Positions 22,881 to 62,093 of a stretch of DNA of 64,000 nucleotides are shown here, in pieces. Made by a program: the position numbers and the translations under genes. The first letter of the stretch is position 1; the number at the start of each line of letters is the position of its first letter. The DNA is taken from positions 1 to 64,000 of the forward strand of contig JAGFBZ010002337.1 in NCBI GenBank assembly GCA_018398805.1, in the 5' to 3' direction. The DNA is from Hirundichthys speculiger (Eukaryota > Chordata > Actinopteri > Beloniformes > Exocoetidae). The notes under the pieces were generated by a model. It worked only from the letters and a program-made list of their open reading frames with translations, made no database searches and had not been told where the DNA came from.

Positions 22881-25668
22881 CAGGAGAAGAAGAGGACAAC
22901 GATGAGACAGGAGGACAACGATGAGGCAGGAGGACAACGATGAGGCAGGAGGACAAAGATGAGGCAGGAGGACAACGACGAGGCAGGAGGACAACGACGA
23001 GGCAGGAGGACAACGATGAGGCAGGAAGACAACGATGAGGCAGGAGGACAACGACGAGGCAGGAGGACAACGACGAGGCAGGAGGACAACGATGAGGCAG
23101 AGGGACAACGATGAGGCAGGAGGACAACGACGAGGCAGGAGGACAACGACCAGGCAGGAGGACAACGACCAGGCAGGTGGACAACGATGAGGCAGGAGGA
23201 CAACGATGAGGCAGGAGGACAACGACCAGGCAGAGTGACAACGAGAGGCAGGAGGACAGGAGGACAACGACGAGGCAGGAGGACAACGACGAGGCAGGAG
23301 GACAACGACGAGGCAGGAGGACAACGACGAGGCAGGAGGACAACGACAGAGGCAGGAGGACAACGATGAGGCAGGAGGACAACGATGAGGCAGGAGGACA
23401 ACGACCAGGCAGGAGGACAACGATGAGGCAGGACAACGATGAGGCAGGAGGACAACGATGAGGCAGGAGGACAACGACCAGGCAGGAGGACAACGATGAG
23501 GCAGGAGGACAACGACGAGGCAGGAGGACAACGACAACAGGCAGGAGGACAACGATGAGGCAGGAGGACAACGATGAGGCGAGGACAACGATGAGGCAGG
23601 AGGACAACGATGAGGCAGGAGGACAACGACAGCAGAGGACAACGATGAGGCAGAGGGACACGACCAGGCAGGAGGACAAACGAGGCAGGAGGACAACGAT
23701 GAGGCAGGAGGACAACGACCAGGCAGGAGGACAACGATGAGGCAGGAGGACACGACCAGGCAGGAGGACAACGATGAGGCAGGGACAACGGGCAGGAGGA
23801 CACGGACAGGAGAGGAGAGGCAGGAGGACAACGATGAGGCAGGAGGACAACGACCAGGCAGGAGGACAACGATGAGGCAGGAGGACAACGACCAGGCAGG
23901 AGGACAACGATGAGGCAGGATGACAACGACCAGGGAGGACAACGGACGAGGCAGGAGGACAACGACCAGGCAGGAGGACAACGATGAGGCAGGAGGACAA
24001 CGACCAGGCAGGAGGACAACGACGAGGCAGGAGGACAACGACGAGGCAGGAGGACAACGATGAGGCAGGAGGACAACGACCATGCAGGAGGACAATGACC
24101 ATGCAGGAGGACAACGATGAGGCAGGAGGACAACGACCATGCAGGAGGACAACGATGAGGCAGGAGGACAACGATGAGGCAGGAGGACAACGATGAGGGG
24201 GACACGATGAGGCAGGAGGACAACGATGAGGCAGGAGGACAACGATGAGGCAGGAGGACAACGGAGGCAGGAGGACAACGATGAGGCAGGGGGACAACGA
24301 TGAGGCAGGAGGACAACGATGAGGCAGGGGGACAACGATGAGGCAGGAGGACAACGATGAGGCAGGAGGACAACGATGAGGCAGGAGGACAACGATGAGG
24401 CAGGAGGACAACGATGAGGCAGGAGGACAACGATGAGGCAGGAGGACAACGACAGAGGAGGACAACGGAGGCAGGAGGACAACGACATGCAGGAGGACAA
24501 CGAGAGGCAGGAGGACAACGATGAGGCAGGAGGACAAACGATGAGGCAGGAGGACAACGACGAGGCAGGAGGACAACGAAGGCAGGAGGACAACGACCAG
24601 GCAGGAGGACAACGATGAGGCAGGAGGACAACGATGAGGCAGGAGGACAACGATGAGGCAGGAGGACAACAACAAGGACACGATGAGGCAGGAGGACAAC
24701 GGAGGACAACGATGAGGACAGGAGGACAACGATGAGAGGCAGGAGGACAACGACGAGGCAGGAGGACAACGATGAGGCAGGAGGACAACGATGAGGCAGG
24801 AGGACAACGACGAGGCAGGAGGACAACGACGAGGCAGGAGGACAACGACGAGGCAGGAGGACAACGATGAGGCAGGAGGACGACGATGAGGCAGGAGGAC
24901 AACGATGAGGCAGGAGGACAACGACGAGGCAGGAGGACAACGACGAGGCAGGAGGACACAGGAGGACAACGATGAGGCAGGAGGACAACGACCAGGCAGG
25001 AGGACAACGATGAGGCAGGAGGACAACGACGAGGCAGGAGGACAACGACGAGGCAGGAGGACAACGACCATGCAGGAGGACAACGATGAGGCAGGAGGAC
25101 AACGACCAGGCAGGAGGACAACGATGAGGCAGGACGGAGGAGACAACGACGAGGCAGGAGGACACGACGAGGCAGGAGGACAACGACCAGGCAGGAGGAA
25201 AACGATGAGGAGGCAGGAGGACAACGATGAGGCAGGAGGACAACATTGAGGCAGGACAACAACCATGCAGGAGGACAACGATGAGACAGGAGGACAATGA
25301 TGAGGCAGGAGGACAACGACGAGGCAGGAGGACAACGATGAGGCAGGAGGACAACGACGAGGCAGGAGGACAACGACGAGGCAGGAGGACAACGACGAGG
25401 CAGGAGGACAACGACGAGGCAGGGGGACAACGATGAGGCAGGAGGACGACGATGAGGCAGGAGGACAACGATGAGGCAGGAGGACGACGATGAGGCAGGA
25501 GGTCAACGATGAGGCAGGAGGACAACGATGAGGCAGGAGGACAACGACCAGGCAGGAGGACAACGACGAGGCAGGAGGACAACGACGAGGCAGGAGGACA
25601 CGATGAGGCAGGAGGACAACGACCATGCAGGGGGACAACGATGAGCCAGGAGGACGACGATGAGGCAG
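22881..25668. repeat. 2.8-kb minisatellite of 19-bp units
   Basis: About 145 head-to-tail copies of GATGAGGCAGGAGGACAAC, with variants GACGAGG, GACCAGG and GACCATG, and scattered deletions. Since 19 is not a multiple of 3 and the unit has no stop in any frame, all three minus-strand frames stay open for 860-990 codons with a 19-residue period. These are artefacts of composition, not genes. Confidence 0.95.
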
Positions 25669-28425
25669 TGTGGAGGATCCTCTGGTATTTATCTTATTGT
25701 ATGCTAGTGTTTCCGTGGTTACCTGTCCAGCTACAACTGCTGTAGTTAATCATCTTTTTGAGTTCTTGTTCAGTAAAAGGAGGAAAATTCAGGCATCACA
25801 AGTCTCAGAGGGATTTAGTTTGAATTACTAACACGGGTTACAATGAAAAATAGTTTTCTATCGGAATTATTGATCTCTAAGCCTTTCCACCCACTGGTGA
25901 TAGAGCATTTCTCATCAAGATGGCTGTTTGTAAATATAAATTAGTTTTACTAGTAGTGATTTTCAGTGCACTCAACTCCTAACTGGGGAGTTATTGGAAC
26001 CACTTTCTTTGGGTTAGGGGTGTATTTAATGAGATCTTTATTGATTCCCATTCAGTGCCATGTCCAGACCATGAGTGTGTGTTGCATATATGTTTATCAC
26101 CCAGAATGCATCTTGCATTCTGGCATTAAACCCAGGGACGGACTGTATGGAAATTATTTCTGTGCCATCTGAGTTTAAATACGAATTTTTAAGATTGAAA
26201 ATTTTCAGCATCAAAATCAGACTTTGAATTTTAAAAAACATCAGATTTCTAGCACTGAATTTTTTTTTGCCTCTGAATTTTATTTTGTTAAAATAAATTC
26301 AGTGTTAAAAAAAAATTGTTGTCCTAAAATATTCAGTTTTTTCAAAATTCAATACGCAAAGAAATTCAACACCCCAAAAAATTCAGTGTAAAAAAATTCA
26401 ATTTCTAAAAAAAAAAAATCAGTGTAAAAAAATTCAACCTCAAAAAATTCAGTGTAAAAAAATTCAACCTCAAAAAATTCAGTGTAAAAAGAACCAGACT
26501 CAACATCCGGGTCACCGGGTCAACGTCCAGCCAATCACGTTACGCTCCATTGGTCATGTGACACCCACCCAGATAGTAAGACCCTAAGTAGGCCCACCAA
26601 TAAGGGGGGGGGGGGGGGGGGGGGGGGGGGTTTATAGTGATATATTGTCATTGTCATAACATACAAACTATTTATGATTGTTTATTCCAGAACTCTAATA
26701 TTAACGACTTAACATCACTTCTCCAAAGCAAAAATGAACATAAACATTGTCTTTTTTACTGCTATTTTACAGTTACTTAAATGCTTGCATTTTAAACAGA
26801 AAAAAAAATGTATATCTATGTCACATATGCTTGATTAACATTTGTTTATTAGTATTACTTGGAATGAAAACCATTAAATCTGTACTTATGCCTCAAAATT
26901 CTAACACATTGGATAAACATGTTATTTAAAACCTAGACTACAAACAAGAATAAAACAGATTTGGTTTTCCTAAATCTCATTACATTTTTAGCCTTTTAGG
27001 TCTATTCCGTGTCAGAATTAACCTGTTTGACACATTTTATAGTTTTAATATTATGCTAAGGTGACCCAAAAACCCAAAGAGAGAACACCCTGCTGGCCTT
27101 TTGATGATACTGCAAAAATACTCAAAGATGAAAATGTAGCTTTATAAACCAGACATTTATTTAAAATATTCTTTTTCTATTTGAAATGAAACATTTCTGA
27201 TATATAAATGTAAATAATGCCTTATAACCAGTGACGTGTGGTGAGATTCATGACTGGTGAGGCTCTGACTCCATCAGAATCAGATTTACACATTTATGAA
27301 CCCAACAGAGGAGATTATTATTATTATTATTATTATTATTATCAGCAGTAGTTAGCAGGTTAGGTTTTATATGTCATATCAGCATCTTTTAAAAAGATTT
27401 TCTAGTGGCTTTTATTGGATCGAGAGAAAGCAATGACTAAAAAGGGACACAACAACATATTACAACACTGGAAATTGAACCAACAAACTCTAGACTGCCT
27501 GGTAAATACTATTATAAGACCCTGACATTATACTGAAAAAAATTAAATGACATTACATGCAGTGCTGCTGTGATTAGTTGAGTACCATTCAACCAATCAT
27601 CCTTTAAACAACATTAGTAGCCTATTCCACAGACATTACTCCACCACGCACCACAAAAGAGAAGACAACGATAAATAGTGACTAAACGGGAAAAACTTCT
27701 CCCCCTCGAACGTACTTGGCTTTCTTTAGTTTTAATTTTTCACATCCACCTTTCTCCTTGCTTTTTCTGCTTGCCATCTTTCTGTTCACAGACACTAACG
27801 TTACTCTGCTTTGTTGGTTTTTAGGCCTGTAAATGATAAATGATCATCTTAGTGCCCCCTGCTGTTAGTTGATAGACTGAAAATTTTGGTTATAGAGCAG
27901 GTGTGTGATGAAAAAATGGACTCGGCTCCAAAGCTGTCTTTAAATGCATATAAAGTTTATTTGCAAAAAAGAGGCTTTAAAACAGTCTGATCAGGTGTGG
28001 GTCTTCACAGATTCGTATTGATGGAAGAACAAAGAACGTATGCCAAGAGACACTACTTTATACCCATGTCCAGATCTAATTACAAACATGTATGGTGTAA
28101 ATCACACTTTTCTTTGGCAATAACTTGACAGGTTTGTCCTGTTGACAACGAACATCTGGTGTCTCTGATAAGACCCCAATCAAAGGATGTACTCCCTTCT
28201 TTCTTAATTTGGGAAGCTGTACGTGCTGGGAAACATCCTTGAAAAACATCCTTACATTGGACTGGACAGAACCCAGTGAACTGAACCCAGTGAACTTTTA
28301 GAAATAAGGCCTACTGTCAGGCCTTTTTAGCTGTTAAAGCGCTGTTACAGAGTTGTGCTTAAACTTCATATAAAAAGGTAAATATTAAATACATATTAGA
28401 TACATATTAGATACATATCATGTAA
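25669..28425. other. Gene-free stretch with simple repeats and transposon scraps
   Basis: It contains a 30-bp tandem repeat (26360-26490), a G run of about 27 (26604-26630) and an ATT microsatellite near 27316. A hAT-like end (CCAGTGACGTGTGGTGAG at 27231) has no matching second end that I can see. No exon was recognised. Confidence 0.5.
26360..26490. repeat. A-rich 30-bp tandem repeat
   Basis: Units of the form AATTCAGTGTAAAAAAATTC plus AACCTCAAAA are repeated three to four times, degenerate at the left. Confidence 0.7.
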
Positions 28426-28893
28426 ATATCATATTGTAAATATCGTATTGCAATTGATCAAATTTTTTCTACAAGGAGGGAATCTGCAGGTGAGCCTTCG
28501 TGCCCAGATGGAACAGAGCCAACGGGGTACGTTCAAGATCCATGGAGGAAGTGGCGCTTGAGCTGCCAGGCTCCTCTGTTCATCGAGGACGCTGAAGATG
28601 TCTACATATTTGGATTTATGATCATCGGATTCCTGCTGTTTGGCGTTGGCGGATACCTGATGTATCGGAAAATGAAGCGCACGGATGCTGCTATTCCGGT
28701 CCTGATGTCCGTGTGCGTGGAGGTTAGCCGTGCTGTGAGTGCCGAGACTGTAAAAAGAGACGAGATGAATCGGAAACTGGACGTGATTCACGGCGTGAGC
28801 CACCGACAGCTTCAGATGCATGAACTCATGGGGAAAATGGATAACAACCTGGGGAAACTACATGCACAGCTTAGGGAGAATGGACACGAATAA
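28426..28893 (+). CDS. Unrecognised single-pass membrane-protein-like open frame
   Basis: The frame is open from just after a stop near 28425 to the TAA at 28891-28893. A plausible acceptor (TTTTTTCTACAAG) ends near 28475, so it may be an exon rather than a complete gene; no good ATG starts the frame. The predicted peptide has a short ectodomain with two cysteines (SCPDGTEPTG, RLSCQAPLF). A strongly hydrophobic segment, VYIFGFMIIGFLLFGVGGYL, follows, then a basic stop-transfer MYRKMKR. The tail of about 65 residues is charged and possibly coiled-coil. G+C is clearly higher than in the flanks. A LINE-like tail lies 500 bp downstream, so it may belong to a retroelement. Function unknown. Confidence 0.4.
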   Translation: MSYCKYRIAIDQIFSTRRESAGEPSCPDGTEPTGYVQDPWRKWRLSCQAPLFIEDAEDVYIFGFMIIGFLLFGVGGYLMYRKMKRTDAAIPVLMSVCVEVSRAVSAETVKRDEMNRKLDVIHGVSHRQLQMHELMGKMDNNLGKLHAQLRENGHE

Positions 28894-29389
28894 TTCGGAC
28901 TTTTTGGATGATTCCCACGAGAGAGAACCAGCAAAGGACTCAAGGCAGGCAAAAATTCACTGTCAGTCTGACCGAAAACAATCTCTCTTATCTGAATCTG
29001 GCGCCCCGAGCGGCCTTGGCCAAGGCCGAACTGAAAAAAGAATCTCACCGAGGTCTCATATCCGAAGTAGGCCCCCCCCCCCCCACACACCAACACCATC
29101 CCCGCTCCATTGCCTTTCCCTGACTCTCAACGTCCTCGCTGGATCCTGGTGTTCTCCCCCACGTGGAGCGGACTGATTGCACTGCGCGCCACCGGCTGTG
29201 CGCCACCGGGCGAGCGTGCACGGGCCGCTTGGCTGGGACCTTTTTCCTGATATGATGTCTTGTCTTGTACTAAGCTTGTTATGCCTGTGCTGAGGTTTTT
29301 TTTGTGAATCCCACAACATGTGCCTCTGATCAAGGACATGTGGTGTGAGACACCTGTTTTTTATCCTCTCCCCCCCCATCCCCTATGTG

Positions 29390-29578
29390 GTCATATTTTC
29401 TTCTGCTAAAATTGAAGCGCTCTTATAGCGCTGATCCAAGCACCGTTGACTCCTGTCCATATGTTGTGTTGTTTTGTATGTTATCTTGGACGGTGAACTG
29501 GGAAGTCAAATTCTGCTGTGTTGGGACGCTGGCTCAGTGGCGACAATAAATTTGATTCTGATTGATTCTGTTCAGACA
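29390..29578 (+). mobile_element. LINE-like 3' tail
   Basis: The end reads GTTGGGACGCTGGCTCAGTG, GCGACAATAAATTTG and then an ATTCTG repeat. A polyadenylation signal running into a short repeat is the hallmark of L2-like 3' ends. It may be the 3' end of the same unit as the open frame at 28426-28893, since GC-rich sequence continues between them. Confidence 0.55.
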
Positions 29579-31214
29579 CTACACAGGGCCGGAGACCGGA
29601 CGACCGTTCTGGACTTTTCCAGGATCCACAGATTACCAGTTGGCCCTGAAGCCAGCCAACATCTGCTGGCAGATACTTCAAGAGACAAAGATGATAAAAA
29701 AAAAAAACGCAAACACAAGTCAAGTTCCTGATAAAAGTTAACCAGTCCAGCCGGTAATGAATACCTGGCTACGGGTCGCTGAGCAGTGAACTGTGCTAGT
29801 TTAAAGTCTGTTCAGCTAACAGACCCATCTCTCTGGCAGCAGACGGAGGGAAAACCAGTGGGGTGGGCAGCCAGTCAATGCCCCCCCCCCCCCCCCCCCC
29901 CCCCAGGCTGGGAGCCTGAGAAGCAGAGGACCATGGGAACGAAGCGCACTGCTGCCTGCAGAGCGTGATTAATGAGCAGAGCTGAACAACAAAAGATCCC
30001 AGCCACGACTTCACAAATACCTCCTGATAAACTCACAACGAACCTCGAAACGAACACAAGAGTGTGTTCGTCTATCTGTGCTGTCAAAGTCATGAAAGAG
30101 AAGCACTTTTAGCTTTTTTTTTGACACGTTTGAACAATCAAACATGAGATCCTCTTTAAGTTCATTGTGTTCTGGGTCACATCGGGCCGGATCGTCTCCC
30201 AGCAGGTTCTGCCTGATTCACAACTGACCCCAACATCTTAATAAGATTTAAATCTGGGCCACGTTGAAGCCACGCCAACACTACTGTCGTCTTCATCTGA
30301 ACATAAATGACCTCAGGTTGTCTTCCAGCGCTTTCTGAAGATTCAATTCAATTCAATTCAATTCAATTTTATTTATATAGCGTCTGTTACAATGACAATT
30401 GTCTCTAGGCGCTTTACAGAGACCCAGAGCATGACCCCCGAGCAAATATCATCAACTAAGATTGCTTTCAAAAAGAGAGTATACCTGCTTTTATTTCTAA
30501 AGTTTAACATATTAGGACATGGTTAAAAATAAAAGATAATTTAAAAACAAAAATCAACAGGTCTGCACCAGGTCTTAAATTCAGCTACATACTGACATGT
30601 CATGCTGTATCATCACTGATGACACAAAACCAAGAACTCCCATGATGCAATAGCTCGTCTCCACCCCGGCTCTTGACAGTTGGTGTACTGATCCGAAGAG
30701 GTTCAAGTGTTACAGCTGCAAGGTAAAGGCACAGAAAACTGAAAAGATAAGAAATATATAAAGACATAAAAATCTGATTTAAAATGAGATGAGTAGGTTG
30801 AGTCCAGACTATCACTGTCACACAGAGAAGATGTGTTAAAATCAAACAAATACCAGAAACAATGATGCAGAATGATTGGTCATGCTTATTCAAATCATGA
30901 ACATATGTTTAGTTATCTAAAAATTAACAAAAGAAATATCGACAAAACTCCCATGTGCATAATAATTTACAACAGTGAGTGTTTGTTTAGAAGATGTTTA
31001 CTTTGATATTATGGGTGAGGGGCCCGTTCCTGAACCAGAACCAGTCTGCTGGGGACAAATGGTGGAGTCTCAGTTTGGACCTGTTCCCAGTGGGAGTGTT
31101 TTATCTTACCAGTGTTTCCTAGAGACTAGTAGTAAACTTATGAAACAACACAATGACCCAAACTTTCTTCAGCTGCCTGTTGAAGGTTTCAGGCTTCATA
31201 GAGACTTTTTAATT
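29579..31214. other. Gene-free stretch
   Basis: It contains a 24-base C run (29881-29904) and an interspersed repeat (30341-30460). No supported gene was found. Confidence 0.5.
30341..30460 (-). mobile_element. Reversed retroposon 3' end with ATTCA-repeat tail
   Basis: Five or six ATTCA units are followed by TTTTATTTATATAGCGTCTG and TAGGCGCTTTACAGAGACCC. This is a very common fish repeat end, seen here on the minus strand. Confidence 0.6.
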
Positions 31215-31218
31215 TTAA

Positions 31219-32695
31219 CCCTCCTGTTTATGTTTGTTTCCCAGAAACAGCAATAATGTTCCCGGGTCAGTTTGATCAGGTTTGATCATCCAAAAGTGTC
31301 TAAAAACTAAAAACTCCCAATAAACACTGTTTATATCTCATTATTAACTCCATCACTAACTGTTTTAATCAATAATTAGTGGATTGTTGTTCTTTACCTC
31401 TCACAGATCATGGTTCATGGTTTTTTTTTTTAATAAATGAATGTTAAAACATTTTTAAATGCACATTGGAAAGACCTATGTATAAAATACAATAGTTCAA
31501 TCTGACATTGACTTTTTTTGTAATTATTCTATATTTTGAACTTTTCTTTTTGGGGTGATGTTGACAAATTAACACAAGAAAACCTTCATCTTCAGGGTCA
31601 AAGAGACCAGTTGAATTAAAATCAAAATCTACTGGATTTACAATGAAAGAAGACTTAAGAATTGTTTTTGAACCAGAAATTAATAAAAAATAGGAAAACT
31701 CAAAATAACAGATTAACAATATAAACATGGTGTGTGTTTATATGTGTGTCTGTGAGTCTCTACAGACATACAAGGTGACACGTCATCACATTGTGACAAT
31801 AAACAATACGCAATGTGTAAAACCAGAAATCCATCCATTATCCTAACCCGTTTATTCCTGTCCTGGGTCATGGAGGTCTGATGGACACTATCATCTTAGA
31901 CAGAAGATTTGTTCTACTCTGGAAAGATCTCCGTCCAAATGACAGACATGCGTTGTAGGCTGATCTATCAGTCATGTTATAAAAGATGAGCAGCAGTCAG
32001 CTTTCAGTCATTCGTTTGGTGCTTTTAGACTCATGACTTTGTCTAAATGATCCACCTCCCTCTTTGGTATCATTGTAGGGATCAGACTTGGTTTCTGATC
32101 TTCTCTTGAGCTGATTTCAGGATTTTTTGCAAAGTGCTCATGACATTTTGACATTTCCCTCCTTTTTGGGGCAGTCAGGCTGACTGTGGTGTCTGAAGGC
32201 AGACATGGAGGACTCAGAGGTCCTGTTCCTGGTTACCAGCAGCTCAGCAGAAAGTTCACACTGGTTCTTCTGGACCGTTCCAACCATCGTGAGCTTTCTC
32301 TGTAGAAGTCCCTGATCAAAGTTGTAGCTTGTGGAAAAATTGTCAGAGGTTATATTCTGCCCTCTGAGACCACGTGTCATGTCAAGCACGACCCAAAGGA
32401 GAGGGTGGGTGTGGGGGTGAAACTGGGGAGAAAAAAAAAAAAAACCTATAGTTTTAGACACTTATAAACCCCTTTTAGTCTCCATTTTGGCTGCCGGGTC
32501 AAATTGACCCGAACATAATCTTGATGTAACATAAACATGGAGAGGGAGGTTGCACATATGTTTCATTTTATATGTTGATTACACTAATTAAGCCAAGCAG
32601 AAGAAGTTTTGTCCTGAAAAAATACTTTTAACTTTTTTTTTTAGATTTTTAATTTTCAAAAAGGGTCAATTTGACCCGGCAACATAACAGGAGGA
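31219..32695 (-). mobile_element. Degenerate piggyBac element
   Basis: The element is flanked by TTAA (31215-31218 and 32696-32699), the target of piggyBac. Its ends are CCCTCCTGTTTATG and, inverted, TCCTCCTGTTATG; GGGTCAATTTGACCCGG lies just inside the right end. A minus-strand frame at 32138-32461 encodes a transposase fragment with VVLDMTRGLRGQNITSDNFS and LLQRKLTMVGTVQKN, both piggyBac DDE-domain signatures. Further C-terminal scraps (IFYNM-DRSAYNA type) lie near 31950 in other frames. Frameshifts and deletions make it inactive. Confidence 0.85.
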
Positions 32696-33129
32696 TTAAA
32701 GAAGTAATGCTGCTCATAGTTGACTGTAGAGTCTAAAGGTGTCACTTGAACTGAACTGCCGAAGAAACTGGAACCAGTGAAACAGTCCGGCTCTTCTCTG
32801 TGGTTGCAGGAATAAGAACCAAGACTAACAGATTCAGGGAAGTGTGTCATGCACGTGCTGAGTCGTCAGGAAAAGCCCTGGTATATAAAACACCCCGAAC
32901 CCTTGCAATGAAACGAGGTCCAAAGCATCAGCAGTCAGAATGAAACATTTTTCTTTATCTCATATGTAGAACACAACTGTCTCTGACAGGTGGGGGGTGT
33001 GTCAGACCCAACAAGTTAATTACCACTTATTCATCAACAAATTCCCAAAACACCTAGTTTATACAAATCTACTAATTTATCTTTTTGTGTCCATTGACTT
33101 TCTGCATTTGTTGTCATGATCACACATGA

Positions 33130-33450
33130 GGTTCAGTAGGTTGCAAAGTCCAGCATCCTGAGGCTGGACGCTATGAGAAGGCAGGGAGGCATCAGAGCTA
33201 CCATCCAGGAGGAACCAGCAGACCTCCAGGGATACATCAACAAGATGGCCCCACTGAAACCCCCCATGGAGGAGGAACCAGAGGGGTGATCATGGACAGA
33301 TAACACAGTCTGGTCTCAGAGTCCTGAAACCACAGATTCAGGAGGAACAGTGTGGGTCCCATCCTGGTCACGGATCACTGGACCGGCTCTATACTCTCAG
33401 TAGGATTCTGAGACGGGGCTTCAGTTTGCTTTGTGGACTTGTAGAATAAA
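33130..33450 (+). mobile_element. LINE reverse transcriptase fragment
   Basis: Around 33331-33440 one frame reads IQEEQCGSHPGHGSLDRLY and then TLSRIL. This matches the conserved reverse-transcriptase block (Q-CGF-PG-GT-DQ-Y) of fish LINEs. It ends in a stop after about 35 residues. Flanking sequence back to about 33130 may belong to the same relic. Confidence 0.5.
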
Positions 33451-33512
33451 CTGAGTTGGTTGGGAAGCAGCAAGCATCTGTGGATGAGCTCCAGCTGTTG
33501 TCTGTGCCATCC

Positions 33513-33562
33513 TGCACCTGTGTGGTTAAATGCACCTGTGTGGTTAAATGCACCTGTGTGGT
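33513..33562. repeat. 18-bp tandem repeat
   Basis: TGCACCTGTGTGGTTAAA occurs 2.8 times. Confidence 0.8.
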
Positions 33563-33773
33563 CTGACAGATCAGCAGCTGAATTAAATCTGTCACACGTT
33601 GATCAATTTCCTTCAGTGGCAACATTTATTTGGAATAAACTTGAGACATTATAAATCTCTTACATTTTTTTCTTAGTAGCTGAGTGTTATTTAGGTCCTG
33701 GCCGGATGTTAAATGTTAATAGTTAGCCATCCAAGCTTCCACATCAGACGATACACTTGATTTTTTCAGAGGC

Positions 33774-33779
33774 TTTATT
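33774..33779 (-). terminator. Candidate polyadenylation signal of cdc73
   Basis: AATAAA on the minus strand lies about 810 bp beyond the cdc73 stop codon. It is the best signal seen between the stop and the LINE fragment at 33450; the cleavage site would be near 33755. Confidence 0.4.
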
Positions 33780-34371
33780 GTCCATTTTCATGTGATGACT
33801 TAAAGCAATATTTCCCATCTTTTCTCGCATCTATCAACACCAACAAAGAAGCAAAAAAAGAGATTCAAACAAAGTCATTGCATGACCAACAGATGCTCTG
33901 ATCTGTTAAAACTGTAACTAGGATTTAACTGCCTGATTGAAACTATTTACTGAGCCAGAACAGCCATCACTTCCCAGCGTCCTCTCTGCTCTTACAGGTT
34001 TTATTATATATATATACACAGACTACAAACAAGCAAAACAAAGTGTAATTAAGTCTCTTTCCTTAAACCCAGAGGCGGCTTTGTCTGCGGCTCCATTTCA
34101 CATTTCTCTGAATCTCAACAGTTTAAGTAGAAAAGACGAACTTTCTCACTGACAAAAAAACAAACTCTCCTCGTCCTCCTGTTTCATGCTGCTTGAATGA
34201 TTTGTTTTAACTGTTTCCTCAATCTGCTGCTTGTTTTTTTTTTATATCAAACATTTGGTATTTCAGTTTAACAATCTGAAAACATTAGAAAACAATTAGA
34301 ACGAAAAGAAAAAACAAAACACATAAATTCTAAATCTGAATGTCCATAGCAACAAATCCCTCCCCCTCCTC

Positions 34372-34466
34372 CTGGTCCAGGTCCAGGTCCAGGTCCAGGT
34401 CCTGGTCCAGGTCCAGGTCCTGGTCCAGGTCCAGGTCCAGGTCCAGGTCCAGGTCCAGGTCCAGGT
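34372..34466. repeat. Hexanucleotide repeat in the cdc73 3' UTR
   Basis: About 16 units of CCAGGT with a few CCTGGT variants. They lie between the cdc73 stop (34586) and its candidate poly(A) signal, so they are probably transcribed in the 3' UTR. Confidence 0.85.
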
Positions 34467-34585
34467 GAAATAAGGGTCGTGCTGGAAGGTGGCCTGAAAA
34501 CGTGGATGACAGATTTGGACCGAGCAGAGCTGGAAGGCTGTAGAATCAGTTGGTGGGATTTTCAGAGGTGAACTCTGATCTGTGC

Positions 34586-61934
<27,349 letters not shown>

Positions 61935-62093
61935 CTGGTTGAAGAAACACACAAAACATTGACAAAAAAAGAAGAAAACATTTAGTCAAACATTATGGCA
62001 GAGTTAAAAAAAATTACACATACACAAAATCCTGTGGATCAAAGGTTCAAATTAATCTTATTTGCTCAGGTCAGTGAAATTTTGCCACCAGTA

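Noticed and set aside
22672..25638. Very long minus-strand open frames (862-988 codons)
   Set aside because: They are generated by a 19-bp repeat without stop codons in any frame; three overlapping frames are equally open.
22881..25668. CRISPR-like array
   Set aside because: Units are contiguous 19-mers without unique spacers, in a eukaryotic genome.
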